A stretch of DNA of 34,273 nt from a bacterium. Its GTDB lineage: Bacteria > Auribacterota > JABMQX01. Below the pieces are notes generated by a model, which saw only the letters and a program-made list of their open reading frames with translations, was not told the origin of the DNA and did not search any database. The stretch spans positions 1 to 34,273 of the forward strand of contig JAUYEE010000181.1 of the NCBI GenBank assembly GCA_030691545.1. The letters are read 5' to 3'. Below, in pieces: positions 23,701 to 31,104 of the stretch (position 1 is the first letter of the stretch; every line of letters begins with the position of its first letter). Position numbers and translations under genes: made by a program.

Positions 23701-24037
23701 TGCAGGGGAGGTCTACGTTGAGCTGGAGATATGGACTTACTGGACAATTCGTGGGCGCCTTCTCCTGAAGGATACGGGCGACCCAGTTGTCACAGAGGTT
23801 CGCACGAGAGACGGCACTTACGTCAGCGGGCGTGACGGAAGGTTTGCCATTTCAGTGCCCGCGAAAAAGGGCGAGATAGCTTTCTGGTATGAGTTCACCA
23901 TCCCTGTGGAGGGGTCCGGTCTGAAGGCCGTGAGCACTCGTGTCGAGTACAATCCGTTCGCCCGGGAAATTGACGTGGGCGATATCTATATCGAAAAGGA
24001 GAATGAGCCGAACAGCGACGGTGGGGAGGTGAAGTAG
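20723..24037 (+). CDS. Sigma-less paralogue: TM helix, amidotransferase-like domain, eight beta repeats
   Basis: A 1104-residue protein starting at GTG with an excellent AGGAGGGGGAGG site. It begins directly with a TM helix (about 8-28, LWAVVIALVAGLICLVVFLL), then the same Pro-rich linker, amidotransferase-like fold (VVADGDLSDSQA, GGWVIVPSPE, GEGGVVHWNFP) and eight carboxypeptidase-regulatory-like repeats. Paired motifs show homology to the preceding gene along its whole length: SGRDGRFA, REIDVGDIYIE, PVEGSGLKA and WEKETVTD have near-identical counterparts. By eye, about half of the residues agree. It probably arose by tandem duplication and loss (or never gaining) of the sigma part. It likely sits in the same membrane and may pair with, or compete with, the sigma fusion. 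Its role is unknown. Confidence 0.9.
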   Translation: MNTKRKGLWAVVIALVAGLICLVVFLLLRGLSPPTVEKPTKLSPHSEAKRAEKSLPLPGSRTAETPEQARTSFGVLLWPGMTGRAMNYSRQIRSWMKEWGFDAGFVTVDRDGSGGESSSAFPADVAENTWTFSEVSSRLNAMVVADGDLSDSQALALKEYLMSGGWVIVPSPEDGGASSEVEELLQLKPSRSATLMAPEEPQSESPLGAEEVRVLTSHPLLSGVAMGSWLEWTGPPGQALYSKVDEALPLLCFRRPELPAMRLIPFGEGGVVHWNFPLRPGPLIEEIELKAFLGDTLTWLWGRATWAEPVEKGGTALGIVRKKDGTPIPAAKVTAKVFSESGEAAQTLETTSSEDGKFSLSVFNNAIYWVKADAEGYYQANMYLLARPQQKEGVQIEVLMEPEGSIFGQAYYGPREDHPAVGISVTLAPNCRISSAWEKETVTDGNARFSFNHLPAAQTFYLIAKAEGWMGLQEAPVPLEGGYSEVDVHLESLVGANGTTTNAVTGAPVSGAEVLARPWQDEGARFLFLHALTVETTSGTDGNFVLMLPCGHWRVTAEAQGFTAMPKNPGAFDVSVSESRSPEPSEIVVELCPDAALFGTVFTSSGEPAPRAKVTVDPGIINWADDKGCYKTAPLPPACVVTPRSPGFNVRADWKNESASGLCSFELTGSSNSYAELLQGASPLDLHLRAPATEQGFAVVFGTVLDENGERASSSEIELAEPSRSPGPWSFCAAPLKKTLSDANGEFQFLHVGKGLWSIRARKERTSPGGKCLLLGEKWQTLVEDVPVPSVQVRLSKAYIRGRVQEADGSPMRNRYVDFSLTLHTGHEGAQELFLGEYGEFTLFPPRRAVLTRPSSTAMYRQWAEKRWPYPPGVKVAVPWEKPDLPEEGYVRLSVRSREGLTADLGNIQWGEECLVVSLPRRGRVRGQVIDADTRNPITDAGIGASYRGRYFKGGVTDGSGVFSLSNMPAGFCEVGVHVDGYWHRRKRVEVVDAGEVYVELEIWTYWTIRGRLLLKDTGDPVVTEVRTRDGTYVSGRDGRFAISVPAKKGEIAFWYEFTIPVEGSGLKAVSTRVEYNPFAREIDVGDIYIEKENEPNSDGGEVK

Positions 24038-24345
24038 TGGACCACTGACCTCGCGTCCATACAGTTCGACCAGGCTTCTCTCGGTCTGTACAACGGGAGG
24101 GGCATCTGACGCGGATACCATCATAAGCCATGGGGGGGGAAACGAGATTCAACCGTCGCACCTCGCTCGGCATCGTCGCGCCTGCGAGCAATGCACCAAC
24201 TGCGAGGGGGCATTAAGCCCGCTTGACTCGCTTCCCGGACAGGGGAAGATGGACATTCGCGTCAAAAAAGCACAGAATACTCCGCAATCGCACAGATGGG
24301 TGGTCGCTCACCCAAAAGCCAACGTCGAAACGCGAGAGTATTCTG
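24038..24345. other. Intergenic region, 308 bp
   Basis: No gene is supported. A TTGACT hexamer at 24223-24228 may be a -35, but no good -10 follows. An 11-bp palindrome AGTGG-A-CCACT (24036-24046) lies over the stop of the previous gene. Confidence 0.45.
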
Positions 24346-25392
24346 ATGGAGCAACTCTATCTTTCCGAAAGCCAGGTCAAGGACATTGCCGGGATGGTGG
24401 TGCCGGTGTGGTTTTCGAGAAAGGCCCAAGCGGCGCTGGCGGAGAGCCTGCTGAGGCTGACGCTCGATAACTACGAGCAATATGTGCGAGCGGAGAATGT
24501 GTGCCTGGTTGTGGATGGGGATGAAAGAAGTCTGCGAATCGCGAGGAAGGTGCAAAAGGCGCTGGCGAAAGGCGGGCTCGCTTTCGAGGTGCTGTACCTG
24601 GAGGAGAATCGGGGGAAGCATTACGCGGTGAAGGAGGGCATCCTTCGCCTGATGCGCAATAAAGGAATTGAGCATTTCGTCGTGCGGGATTGCGATGCGG
24701 ACCATTTCATCTGCGATTTGCCGAACCTTGTTCGGTCAGCTCACCGTATCGCTGTCGCCGAAAAGACGGATCGCGTGCTGGTCATTGGTCGGCGAATAGA
24801 CCGGCATCGCCCGCTCGGCTTTTTCCGTGGAGAGATGGAGGAACTGTGCAACAGGGTGATGCTCGATTCGTTTACCTACTGGCTCGCACGGCGCGGTCGC
24901 GTCTTCAACAGCCAGTACTACGCCCCCTACGGTGACGTGCCCGATTTCAAGAGCGGCTACAAGGTCTATAGCCGCGGTCTCGCGCGGCGAATCTTCATGC
25001 GTAATCCGCGACTTCTCTGCCTCCAGGAGAAGGATTACTGGCGGCACGGAGCCGAGCCGATTGTCATGGTGGAGGCGGTCCTCACAGGCGCCGCTATCGG
25101 CGAGATGAATCGCACGACGTTCGATGTGCAGCCCACGACGACGTTCACGGAATCGTCCGCAATGGACATGCACATGAAAACGCTCGCCTGGATGTTCTGC
25201 CGCCTGGGGATTCCTCTCGCCTGCGCCGAGCAGATGTTCAACAACCATATCCCTCGCCTTCTGCTCGTCACCGACGCCTCCGGAAGAGACCAGCTCGATG
25301 CCCTCAAGCGCGACACGCTGACCTTTTATGCGCGGCATCTCGGGCAGACCTATTCGCACACGATGACAATCCCCCGCCCGCGATTTTTCTGA
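24346..25392 (+). CDS. GT-A-type glycosyltransferase-like protein
   Basis: A 348-residue protein. The N-terminal half has a Rossmann-like pattern (VCLVVDGDERSLRIA, then EVLYLEENRGKHYAVKEGIL). The DxD-type metal motif is in FVVRDCDADHF (D115, D117, D119), as in family-2-like nucleotide-sugar transferases. The second half includes YAPYGDVPDFKSGYKVYSR and a tail with WMFCRLGIPLACAEQMF. No TM segments are seen, so it is probably cytoplasmic or peripheral. The donor and acceptor cannot be deduced. The chosen ATG follows a GAGAG at about 8 bases; the open frame extends further upstream without protein-like character. An 8-bp hairpin overlaps its stop codon. Confidence 0.75.
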   Translation: MEQLYLSESQVKDIAGMVVPVWFSRKAQAALAESLLRLTLDNYEQYVRAENVCLVVDGDERSLRIARKVQKALAKGGLAFEVLYLEENRGKHYAVKEGILRLMRNKGIEHFVVRDCDADHFICDLPNLVRSAHRIAVAEKTDRVLVIGRRIDRHRPLGFFRGEMEELCNRVMLDSFTYWLARRGRVFNSQYYAPYGDVPDFKSGYKVYSRGLARRIFMRNPRLLCLQEKDYWRHGAEPIVMVEAVLTGAAIGEMNRTTFDVQPTTTFTESSAMDMHMKTLAWMFCRLGIPLACAEQMFNNHIPRLLLVTDASGRDQLDALKRDTLTFYARHLGQTYSHTMTIPRPRFF

Positions 25393-25408
25393 GCGCGAAA
25401 CGCGCTCA
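25390..25408 (+). other. Perfect 8-bp hairpin overlapping the glycosyltransferase stop
   Basis: TGAGCGCG-AAA-CGCGCTCA begins with the stop codon itself. It may stabilise the 3' end or slow polymerase, but there is no T-run, so it is not a typical intrinsic terminator. Confidence 0.5.
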
Positions 25409-25424
25409 TGCGGCCCCTCCCCCG

Positions 25425-25444
25425 TACCGCAGGCGTCTCGCCTG
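25425..25444. repeat. Palindrome CAGGC-GTCTC-GCCTG
   Basis: A perfect 5-bp stem (25430-25434 with 25440-25444) has the same GTCTC loop as the hairpin at 14101-14117. GTACCG lies directly before it. Confidence 0.65.
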
Positions 25445-25526
25445 TAAACCAAGCCTCTGCGTATTGTACTGCTCTGTCCCGTGAAAATGGCCGCTCCGCA
25501 GCGAGGGTCGGGGCAGGGAAGATGTC

Positions 25527-25593
25527 TCGCAAAGGCGCAAAGGACGCAAAGCTGAGCAGCCTATAAGACCTTGGCGTCTTAGCGTCTTGGCGA
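25527..25593. repeat. Short-period repeats: CGCAAAGG and TTGGCGTC units
   Basis: CGCAAAGGCGCAAAGGA then CGCAAAG (25529-25551), followed by TTGGCGTC-TTAGCGTC-TTGGCGAC (25571-25594), with a period of 8-9 bases. Similar units are common in intergenic DNA of PVC and related genomes. Confidence 0.7.
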
Positions 25594-25710
25594 CAAAAAA
25601 CGGGCCGGATAGAGCCATTTAGACCACAGTCGCTCATGAACTTGCGTTCACCGGGAGACCATGCCTGCCCGGCCAGGGAAAATGTCCGCCGCGCCCCTGG
25701 CCTCCAAGTC

Positions 25711-25745
25711 CCACACCACGAAGACACAAAGGGCGAAAGGGGCCG
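25711..25745. repeat. CCACGAAGACACAAAGG-type repeat
   Basis: It matches in reverse complement the repeat at 7832-7861. Confidence 0.55.
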
Positions 25746-25929
25746 TGCTCAAAAATGTGCGTCCGCAGGTTAGTACTGCGCCTCGTAAATTCGGTCACGT
25801 GTTCACGGATGAATCCAGATTGTCGAGAAGCCCGGCAAGTCAGGACGTCGTTCAGGCTGAGTCGTGGCAATCCGGACCGTCGTGTACAATATGTGACCGT
25901 ATTTGCGAAAGCCTGTACTTAGGTCAGGG

Positions 25930-27297
25930 CTATGACCTGTCTTTCAACTCCAGCAGGACCGGGCTGCCCGGAAAAGGAAACGAATCGCGGATGCGATGGG
26001 TCAGATAAGTGAGATAGTCAGGTTTCGCCAGCGATGCGTCGTTGACAAACAGGCGGATTCTCGGGGGTGACACACCGGTCTGCGTCGCGTAGTAAACCTT
26101 GAGTCGGCGGCGCGACGAAGTGCCCCTCCCGGACTTCCCCGGGCTGACTAAGGGAGGGTGACGGTGCTCCAGCGCGTCCCGAAAAAGGCGGTTTAGCACC
26201 GGCGTGGGAATCTGCTTTTTGGACTCGCGATGAACGTTCAACGTTGTGCGGAGGACTTTTTCCAGGCCTGCGCCGGTCGTGGCGACGGTGAAGAGAACTG
26301 GACAGTGGGTGAGAAACGGCAACTTGTCATAGACGGCCCTGGAGAAAACGCTCTGGCGAATATCCTCGACGAGGTCCCACTTATTGACGGCGATGACGCA
26401 GCCTTTCTGTTTTTCGCGGATGAGGTGAGCGATTCGGGCATCGCCAACAGTGGCGCCTTTGAAAGCCTCGAGCATGAGAATCGCCACATGGCAGCGCTCG
26501 ATGGATTCCTCCGCCCGAAGGGAACTGAGCTTCTCGATGGGGCGGGACATGCTCCTGCGGCGTCGAATTCCGGCGGTATCTACAAAGACGATTCGCTCTC
26601 CGTCCTGTGTTTGATACGGGACATCTATGGAGTCTCGGGTCGTCCCCGGCAAATCATGCACGATCAGGCGTTCTTGCCCGAGGAGGACGTTGATGAATGT
26701 TGACTTTCCGACGTTGGGCTGGCCGACGACAGCCACACGAAGGGCCGGTTCCGACGTCTCCGGAATCTCCATTGAAAGGCTCGCCTGCCCGACGAGGGAT
26801 ACCGTCTCGTCGAGAAGGTTTCCGATCCCCAACCCATGCGCCGCCGAAACGCCGAAGAGTTTCTCAAACCCGAGCTCGTAGAACTCGGAAATGAGGTGAA
26901 GGCCATCCGGGTCGTCGCACTTGTTCACTACGAGGATAACCCTTGCTTTTGCCTTCTTGCGGAGGGTGGCGGCGATTTCTCTGTCGAGCGGAGTCAACCC
27001 TTCGGAAGCGTCCACAATAAACAGAATGACGGAGGCTTCGGATATGGCGACCTCCACCTGAAAGGTGACCAGTCTCGCCAATTCCTCGTCCGGTTCCGTA
27101 ACGATGCCGCCAGAGTCCACGAGTTCGAAAGGCACATTTTGCCAGCTCGCCTGCTGGCCCAGGCGGTCGCGCGTCGTCCCGCTGTGCTTTTCGACAATTG
27201 CCACTCTGCGGCCGAGAATTCGATTGAAGAGAGAGGACTTGCCGACGTTCGGCCTGCCGACTATGGCGACGACGTTTCGGTTGTGAGGTCCGTTCAT
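25930..27297 (-). CDS. der: Ribosome assembly GTPase Der (EngA)
   Basis: A 455-residue double GTPase. First G domain: GRPNVGKS (14-21), DSGG (61-64), NKCD (125-128). Second: GQPNVGKS (192-199), DTAG (240-243), NKWD (305-308). A C-terminal KH-like domain (about 360-450) follows. Der acts in late 50S ribosomal subunit assembly in the cytoplasm; two tandem G domains are unique to it. GGGAGAACCC lies before the ATG. It is last in a same-strand run with the M23 peptidase (51-bp gap) and the PP-loop gene (54-bp gap), which may form one transcript. Confidence 0.98.
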   Translation of the reverse strand: MNGPHNRNVVAIVGRPNVGKSSLFNRILGRRVAIVEKHSGTTRDRLGQQASWQNVPFELVDSGGIVTEPDEELARLVTFQVEVAISEASVILFIVDASEGLTPLDREIAATLRKKAKARVILVVNKCDDPDGLHLISEFYELGFEKLFGVSAAHGLGIGNLLDETVSLVGQASLSMEIPETSEPALRVAVVGQPNVGKSTFINVLLGQERLIVHDLPGTTRDSIDVPYQTQDGERIVFVDTAGIRRRRSMSRPIEKLSSLRAEESIERCHVAILMLEAFKGATVGDARIAHLIREKQKGCVIAVNKWDLVEDIRQSVFSRAVYDKLPFLTHCPVLFTVATTGAGLEKVLRTTLNVHRESKKQIPTPVLNRLFRDALEHRHPPLVSPGKSGRGTSSRRRLKVYYATQTGVSPPRIRLFVNDASLAKPDYLTYLTHRIRDSFPFPGSPVLLELKDRS

Positions 27298-27348
27298 GGG
27301 TTCTCCCAGGGCTGGTTTTGATCACATGGCGATACGCGCCCGAAGTGG

Positions 27349-27960
27349 CTACTGGCTGGGACGCTTCCCTCCTTCGACGATTTTGTCAGGGAGGTATGTC
27401 CTCGGGTTGACCGGCTGTCCGTTGACCCTGACTTCGTAATGGAGGTGATCGCCCGGATTACCGCGTACCCGCCCGGTGTGGCCGGCGAGAGCGACGGTTT
27501 GCCTCTTTCTCACGAAGTCGCCGCTCTTCACTTTCAGCGCGGAATTGTGAGCGTATCGGGTCTCGATTCCGTTGCCATGGTCAATCTTGACCAGCAGACC
27601 GTAGTTGCCGCCATCTCCCGCGAAGATGACCTTGCCGTCGGCGGCGGCTTTCACGGGAACGCCTTCGTCCACGGCGAGGTCAATTCCCTGATGCCCCTCG
27701 GATTGGCCCGTTACGGGGTTAACCCTCATCCCGAACTCCGACGAAACCCAGCCGGTTTCCAATGAGACCGGCAGGATGCTGGGAACGTAGCGCGGGCCGA
27801 TGCCGAACAGCTCCATTTCAGCGGGTTGGCGCGGTCGGATAAGCGAAAAGCCGACACAAATCCCCCCGATGAGCACGAGCACCGCGGCTCCCTTCAGGGC
27901 AGCGTCCCGTGGATTGATCTTCCAGATGGCCGTCCTGCGAATGAGCGGCTCCTTCGTCAT
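27349..27960 (-). CDS. M23/LytM-type peptidoglycan endopeptidase
   Basis: A 203-residue protein. A single TM anchor lies at about 22-40 (LKGAAVLVLIGGICVGFSLI), then the LytM catalytic domain: the zinc motif H90-x-x-x-D94 (HQGID), YAH at H138, and H172-x-H174 in HLHYEV. These are complete, so it is probably an active zinc metalloendopeptidase cutting peptide cross-links in murein, or an activator such as an EnvC/NlpD type. A coiled coil typical of EnvC is missing. It lies between the PP-loop gene and der on the same strand. GAGGAAACGG precedes the ATG. Confidence 0.92.
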   Translation of the reverse strand: MTKEPLIRRTAIWKINPRDAALKGAAVLVLIGGICVGFSLIRPRQPAEMELFGIGPRYVPSILPVSLETGWVSSEFGMRVNPVTGQSEGHQGIDLAVDEGVPVKAAADGKVIFAGDGGNYGLLVKIDHGNGIETRYAHNSALKVKSGDFVRKRQTVALAGHTGRVRGNPGDHLHYEVRVNGQPVNPRTYLPDKIVEGGKRPSQ

Positions 27961-28014
27961 GTTGCCGTTTCCTCTTCCGGCGGGCGAATCAACCCTTTCC
28001 CCCCTCCCGCTGGC

Positions 28015-29037
28015 TCAGATTCTCAGCGAGTCAATTCTCTCCCGCGGAATCGCCTTTGCCGTTATGACTCTAACCTCCGAGGGCGCCTCGTACTTATAGG
28101 TTTCGACAAGGATGAACGGTTCCGTGCGAAGTTTCGAATGCGAGATGCACAAGTCCGCGGTGAGGACTGTCTCCTCTTCCGAATCGGAGTCTCTGAGAAG
28201 GGCGGTGGGAACAGGCAAATGATCGTGGGGCCTAAAAACGCGGTCACCCGCCCGAGCGAGATTCAGCAAACGAAGATTCTGCTCCTTGTCCTTTCCCACA
28301 ACCGCCTTGCCGCCGTCGGGGAGACGGAAGTGCCGGCCGACTTTCAGAAGCGCCACGTCATTGATGTCCGCGTCCTTGTGGGCGAGGAGGTCTCGGACCT
28401 TATTGGCAAAGCCCTCGTTTGTCAGGAGACACCCTCCCGCGGCGCAGGGATAGTCTCGCATATCGTACGATTCTGCGAGGCGCATCTGCTCCTTGCGTGA
28501 CCTGCCGGAAATGGACAGGAGCTTGTCACGGTCAACCCAGCCCTCGCTTTCGGGAATGGTTATTGAAAGATGCTTTGCGCAAAGGGGGCGCAGAACCAGC
28601 CCTTCCACCCCGGCTTCCCTGTCAATCAACTGCATCGCGTCTCGCCTCTGGGACATCGGTCTCTGCCCGAGAACCTCCCCCGTGACGAGGAACGAGGCGC
28701 CGATCTCTTCCATGTACTCCTTTGCCTTGCGAAACATGAGAATCCGGCAGTCAATGCACGGATTCATGTTCCTGCCGTAGCCGTGCTTTGGGTTTTTGAC
28801 AATCTCGAGGAACTCCTTAGTCGTGGGGAAGACCTTCAGCGGCGCCCCAAGTTGCTCGCAGGCTCGCCGTGCTTCCGACTTGCAGCTTCCCTTCGCAGTG
28901 CAGGTGCAGAAGCAGGTGACGTAGTTAGCGGCATATACAGCAATGCCCTGCTCCTGGACAACCTTGATGGCCAGGCGGCTGTCCAGCCCGCCGGACAAAA
29001 GCGCAACGGCTTTGATTGTTTCAGGTCTTTCTCTCAT
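28015..29037 (-). CDS. PP-loop tRNA thiolation-type enzyme, Cys-rich (ThiI/MnmA-like)
   Basis: A 340-residue adenine-nucleotide alpha hydrolase with the PP-loop SGGLDS at 15-20, which activates a tRNA uridine or similar target as the adenylate. It has unusual cysteines: CxCxC at 42-46 plus C52, CxxC in NPCIDC (94/97), and C198/C203 in CAAGGCLLT, which could ligate an Fe-S cluster or carry persulfide. Related proteins are annotated as 4-thiouridine synthase or thiouridylase. There is no THUMP domain, so it is not classical ThiI, and the fit to MnmA is partial. The substrate is therefore unresolved. It is first of a same-strand run with the M23 peptidase and der. Confidence 0.82.
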   Translation of the reverse strand: MRERPETIKAVALLSGGLDSRLAIKVVQEQGIAVYAANYVTCFCTCTAKGSCKSEARRACEQLGAPLKVFPTTKEFLEIVKNPKHGYGRNMNPCIDCRILMFRKAKEYMEEIGASFLVTGEVLGQRPMSQRRDAMQLIDREAGVEGLVLRPLCAKHLSITIPESEGWVDRDKLLSISGRSRKEQMRLAESYDMRDYPCAAGGCLLTNEGFANKVRDLLAHKDADINDVALLKVGRHFRLPDGGKAVVGKDKEQNLRLLNLARAGDRVFRPHDHLPVPTALLRDSDSEEETVLTADLCISHSKLRTEPFILVETYKYEAPSEVRVITAKAIPRERIDSLRI

Positions 29038-29213
29038 TTCTCACAGGAACTCGTGCCGGACTCGATGCTTGGTGCGTTTCGGAGGCAACCCGCCTTTGCC
29101 AAACCTGCAATCCTCATTTATTTTAGCACAGTCCGCCGGTCGTCGCACCTGTTATGTTCTGTCGGCAACGGCTACGTACGATGGGGTATGGATGAATCCT
29201 CTCATCGAGAAGC

Positions 29214-29306
29214 CAGGCTGAAGCCTGCTCAGGCAGAAGCCTGCGGCGTCAGGATCCCACGGACTGAAGCCCGTGTCTAACGCGGGGGCGCCGGCTGAAG
29301 CCCGGC
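29214..29306. repeat. Cluster of TGAAGC-loop hairpins
   Basis: CAGGC-TGAA-GCCTG (29214-29227), CAGGC-AGAA-GCCTG (29230-29243), CACGG...CCGTG around ACTGAAGC (29258-29275) and GCCGG...CCGGC around CTGAAGC (29290-29306). All keep the GAAGC core, a pattern widely dispersed in bacterial intergenic DNA. Confidence 0.75.
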
Positions 29307-29491
29307 GGGGAGGGATTCGGCGCGAAGCGACACAAACGTCGGGATCGCCACGAATAAGCTTGGGCGTCCCGAAACGGAGCACTCAAACGTCGCCACACGC
29401 TTTCTGTCCGATGGTCGTGGAATCTAGCTTAGCAGCAGAAACGTCAACGCGCCGGGGGATGAAACGAAAGAAACAATTCCGCTCGTGATTG

Positions 29492-29500
29492 TGTTACGAT
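29492..29500 (+). promoter_or_regulatory. Possible extended -10 element before the rseC-like gene
   Basis: TGT-TACGAT lies about 105 bases before the ATG at 29605. No good -35 is seen. Confidence 0.25.
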
Positions 29501-29604
29501 AACGGAGGAAAGCTCTGCCGAGAGCCATCTGGTGGAAGGCGTTTTGGTTACCCAAATAACGTCAAATACGGTTGCCACGTTGCTCCCTCAAGGGAGAATA
29601 AAAC

Positions 29605-30027
29605 ATGACCGAGAAAGGAAGAGTTTTAAGCGTCCGTGAGGGCCGGGCCGTGGTGGAGATTCTGCGTGGCCCGCAGTGCGCCCATTGTAACTTCTGCTCG
29701 TCGGGCATTTCTGCGGGGAGATCGTCCATGGAACTGGACGCAGTTGAGGGATTGAAACCGGGTCACGAGGTGACGATTGAGATTGACTCCGGCGAGGTTC
29801 TCAAAGGGGGGGCAGCGGTCTTCCTGGCGCCGCTCATCGCTGTCATTGTGGGAGCAGCCGCAGGTCCCGACGCGGCGGGGCTCCTCGGCGTGAGGCTTCC
29901 AGCCGAAATTGCGTCCATTCTTCTGGGCGGCGCCCTCATGGTTCTCACCCTTCTCGGAGTCTATTTCCGCGCGCGACGGCCCAAGTATCAGCAAAAACTT
30001 ACCCCAAAAATCATCGCTTTCAACTGA
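29605..30027 (+). CDS. RseC/MucC-family membrane protein
   Basis: A 140-residue protein. An N-terminal small beta domain has the family's Cys set CAHCNFC (C25, C28, C31) after VVEILRGPQ and before a segment ending in PGHEVTIEI. Two hydrophobic helices follow (about 68-87 and 102-120, ASILLGGALMVLTLLGVYF) and a basic tail. RseC-type proteins belong to the electron-transfer path that reduces SoxR together with Rsx/Rnf, or modulate envelope stress. No rnf/rsx genes are in view, so the role here is inferred. GGGAGAATAAAAC gives a good ribosome site. It converges with rnhB. Confidence 0.82.
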   Translation: MTEKGRVLSVREGRAVVEILRGPQCAHCNFCSSGISAGRSSMELDAVEGLKPGHEVTIEIDSGEVLKGGAAVFLAPLIAVIVGAAAGPDAAGLLGVRLPAEIASILLGGALMVLTLLGVYFRARRPKYQQKLTPKIIAFN

Positions 30028-30076
30028 ACCCTGGTCTCCTCCAAAGGCACGGCGTACCTCAGTCACCTTGCCAAAC

Positions 30077-30748
30077 TCAGAGGCTTTCTTCCCCAAATGG
30101 GAACACACCCTGAACAGGCGACGTAATTCGCGTGACTGTTTTCCAGCGATGCCTCACGCAGTCCGGAAAACATCCGTCTCTCTCGTAGCATTCCCGTAGA
30201 AACCGCTGGGTTTTTTCGTCCGAAGGATAGCCGGAGCCGAAATCCCCGAGGGTCTGCTTGAGCTGCTCGACGAGTTCGTCTCTCCGGACCTTGGCGATGA
30301 TGGAGGCTGCCCCGACGACGGTGTACGTGGCGTCAGCGCGGTTCTCAGCGACAATTTCCGGGCACCCTTCGCCGACGCACCACCTCAGGTGAGCGCAGAG
30401 GCGTCGGATGCCTTTGTCCGTGCCGACCAGGGCGTCGAGATAGACTCTGTCGGCTCTCGCCTGGGAGATGATTCTCGCGGCGCGCCAGGTTTCGAGGAGA
30501 TTGAGGTTGCGCTCCTCGATTTCGCACGGGAGGATTTCTTCGACAAAGACACCCTGGGCGAGCTCCCTGATCACTCGGGCAAGGGTTTCCCTCTTAGCCG
30601 GAGAGAGAGCTTTGGAATCGGTGACCCCTTCGGCTTTTAGCCGTTCAGTGGAATTGTGGTCCAAAAGGACTCCGCCCACCACCAGGGGGCCGATGACGCA
30701 TCCTCTCCCCGCTTCATCAATGCCGAGGATTGTTTTGCCTCTGTTCAC
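30077..30748 (-). CDS. rnhB: Ribonuclease HII, archaeal-type
   Basis: A 223-residue RNase HII, which cuts RNA in RNA-DNA hybrids including single ribonucleotides. The catalytic DEDD set is visible: D11 and E12 in GIDEAGRG, D105 in VYLDALVG, D139 in ENRADATY. The sequence GSGYPSDEKT at 171-180 followed by WKT (202-204) is the wording typical of archaeal RNase HII, unlike the usual bacterial form. GTG at 30748 with GGAG 7 bases before is the start. It faces the rseC-like gene with a 49-bp gap. Confidence 0.95.
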   Translation of the reverse strand: MNRGKTILGIDEAGRGCVIGPLVVGGVLLDHNSTERLKAEGVTDSKALSPAKRETLARVIRELAQGVFVEEILPCEIEERNLNLLETWRAARIISQARADRVYLDALVGTDKGIRRLCAHLRWCVGEGCPEIVAENRADATYTVVGAASIIAKVRRDELVEQLKQTLGDFGSGYPSDEKTQRFLRECYERDGCFPDCVRHRWKTVTRITSPVQGVFPFGEESL

Positions 30749-30782
30749 TCCGGGTCTCCATGGCGGATGGGTGCGACTCTAT

Positions 30783-30982
30783 TATCGTGGCATGGCTTAT
30801 TGTGCCCTTTCAGGGCTTGGATGATTCGATTCGCTTGGGACCCAGGGCAACGCCCTGGGGACACCGTCCCGCGCAGCCTCCAAAAGCCCTGTAGGGGCGT
30901 CATAGACGGTCCATCCAGCCAGCACTGCCTTCGCCGACTGCGACCGGCATGCGGCCAGTGCCACTGAAACGGAGCCACACCC
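30783..30982. repeat. Composite dispersed palindromic element, copy B (200 bp)
   Basis: On the minus strand it reads the same outer GGGTGTGGCT, the shared GACGCCCCTACAGGGCT, one CCCAGGGC-GTT-GCCCTGGG hairpin and GAATCGAATCATCCAAGCCC as copy A (8741-9030). It lacks copy A's internal module of about 90 bp. Its orientation is opposite to copy A. Confidence 0.9.
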
Positions 30983-31074
30983 TGGCGAATCGCCGAGGGC
31001 GTCGCGTTTCTTTGCGGCATGGGTTCATTTGCCGTCACGCAGCATATCATACGCTGGATTTCCCGAAAATGCCC

Positions 31075-31104
31075 TTGTGCTGGCTGGCGAGATTGAAGTA
31101 CAAT
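31075..31104 (+). promoter_or_regulatory. Candidate promoter for the amidase gene
   Basis: TTGTGC (31075-31080) is 18 bases before TACAAT (31099-31104). A start near 31111 leaves a 50-base leader. Confidence 0.38.

Larger units (their letters stand above)
25393..25929. other. Intergenic region, 537 bp, repeat-rich
   Basis: There is no convincing gene on either strand. It contains at least three dispersed repeats (separate entries) and lies between two genes that end toward each other. Confidence 0.6.
29038..29604. other. Intergenic region, 567 bp
   Basis: No gene is supported. It contains a cluster of TGAAGC hairpins (29214-29306) and a promoter-like element before the rseC-like gene (29492-29500). 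The short frames seen here have no protein-like composition. Confidence 0.6.

Noticed and set aside
25527..25593. CRISPR array
   Set aside because: Units are 7-9 bases with no unique spacers and no cas genes nearby.
29507..29604. Riboswitch before the rseC-like gene
   Set aside because: The leader is long and structured-looking, but no known aptamer core could be recognised.
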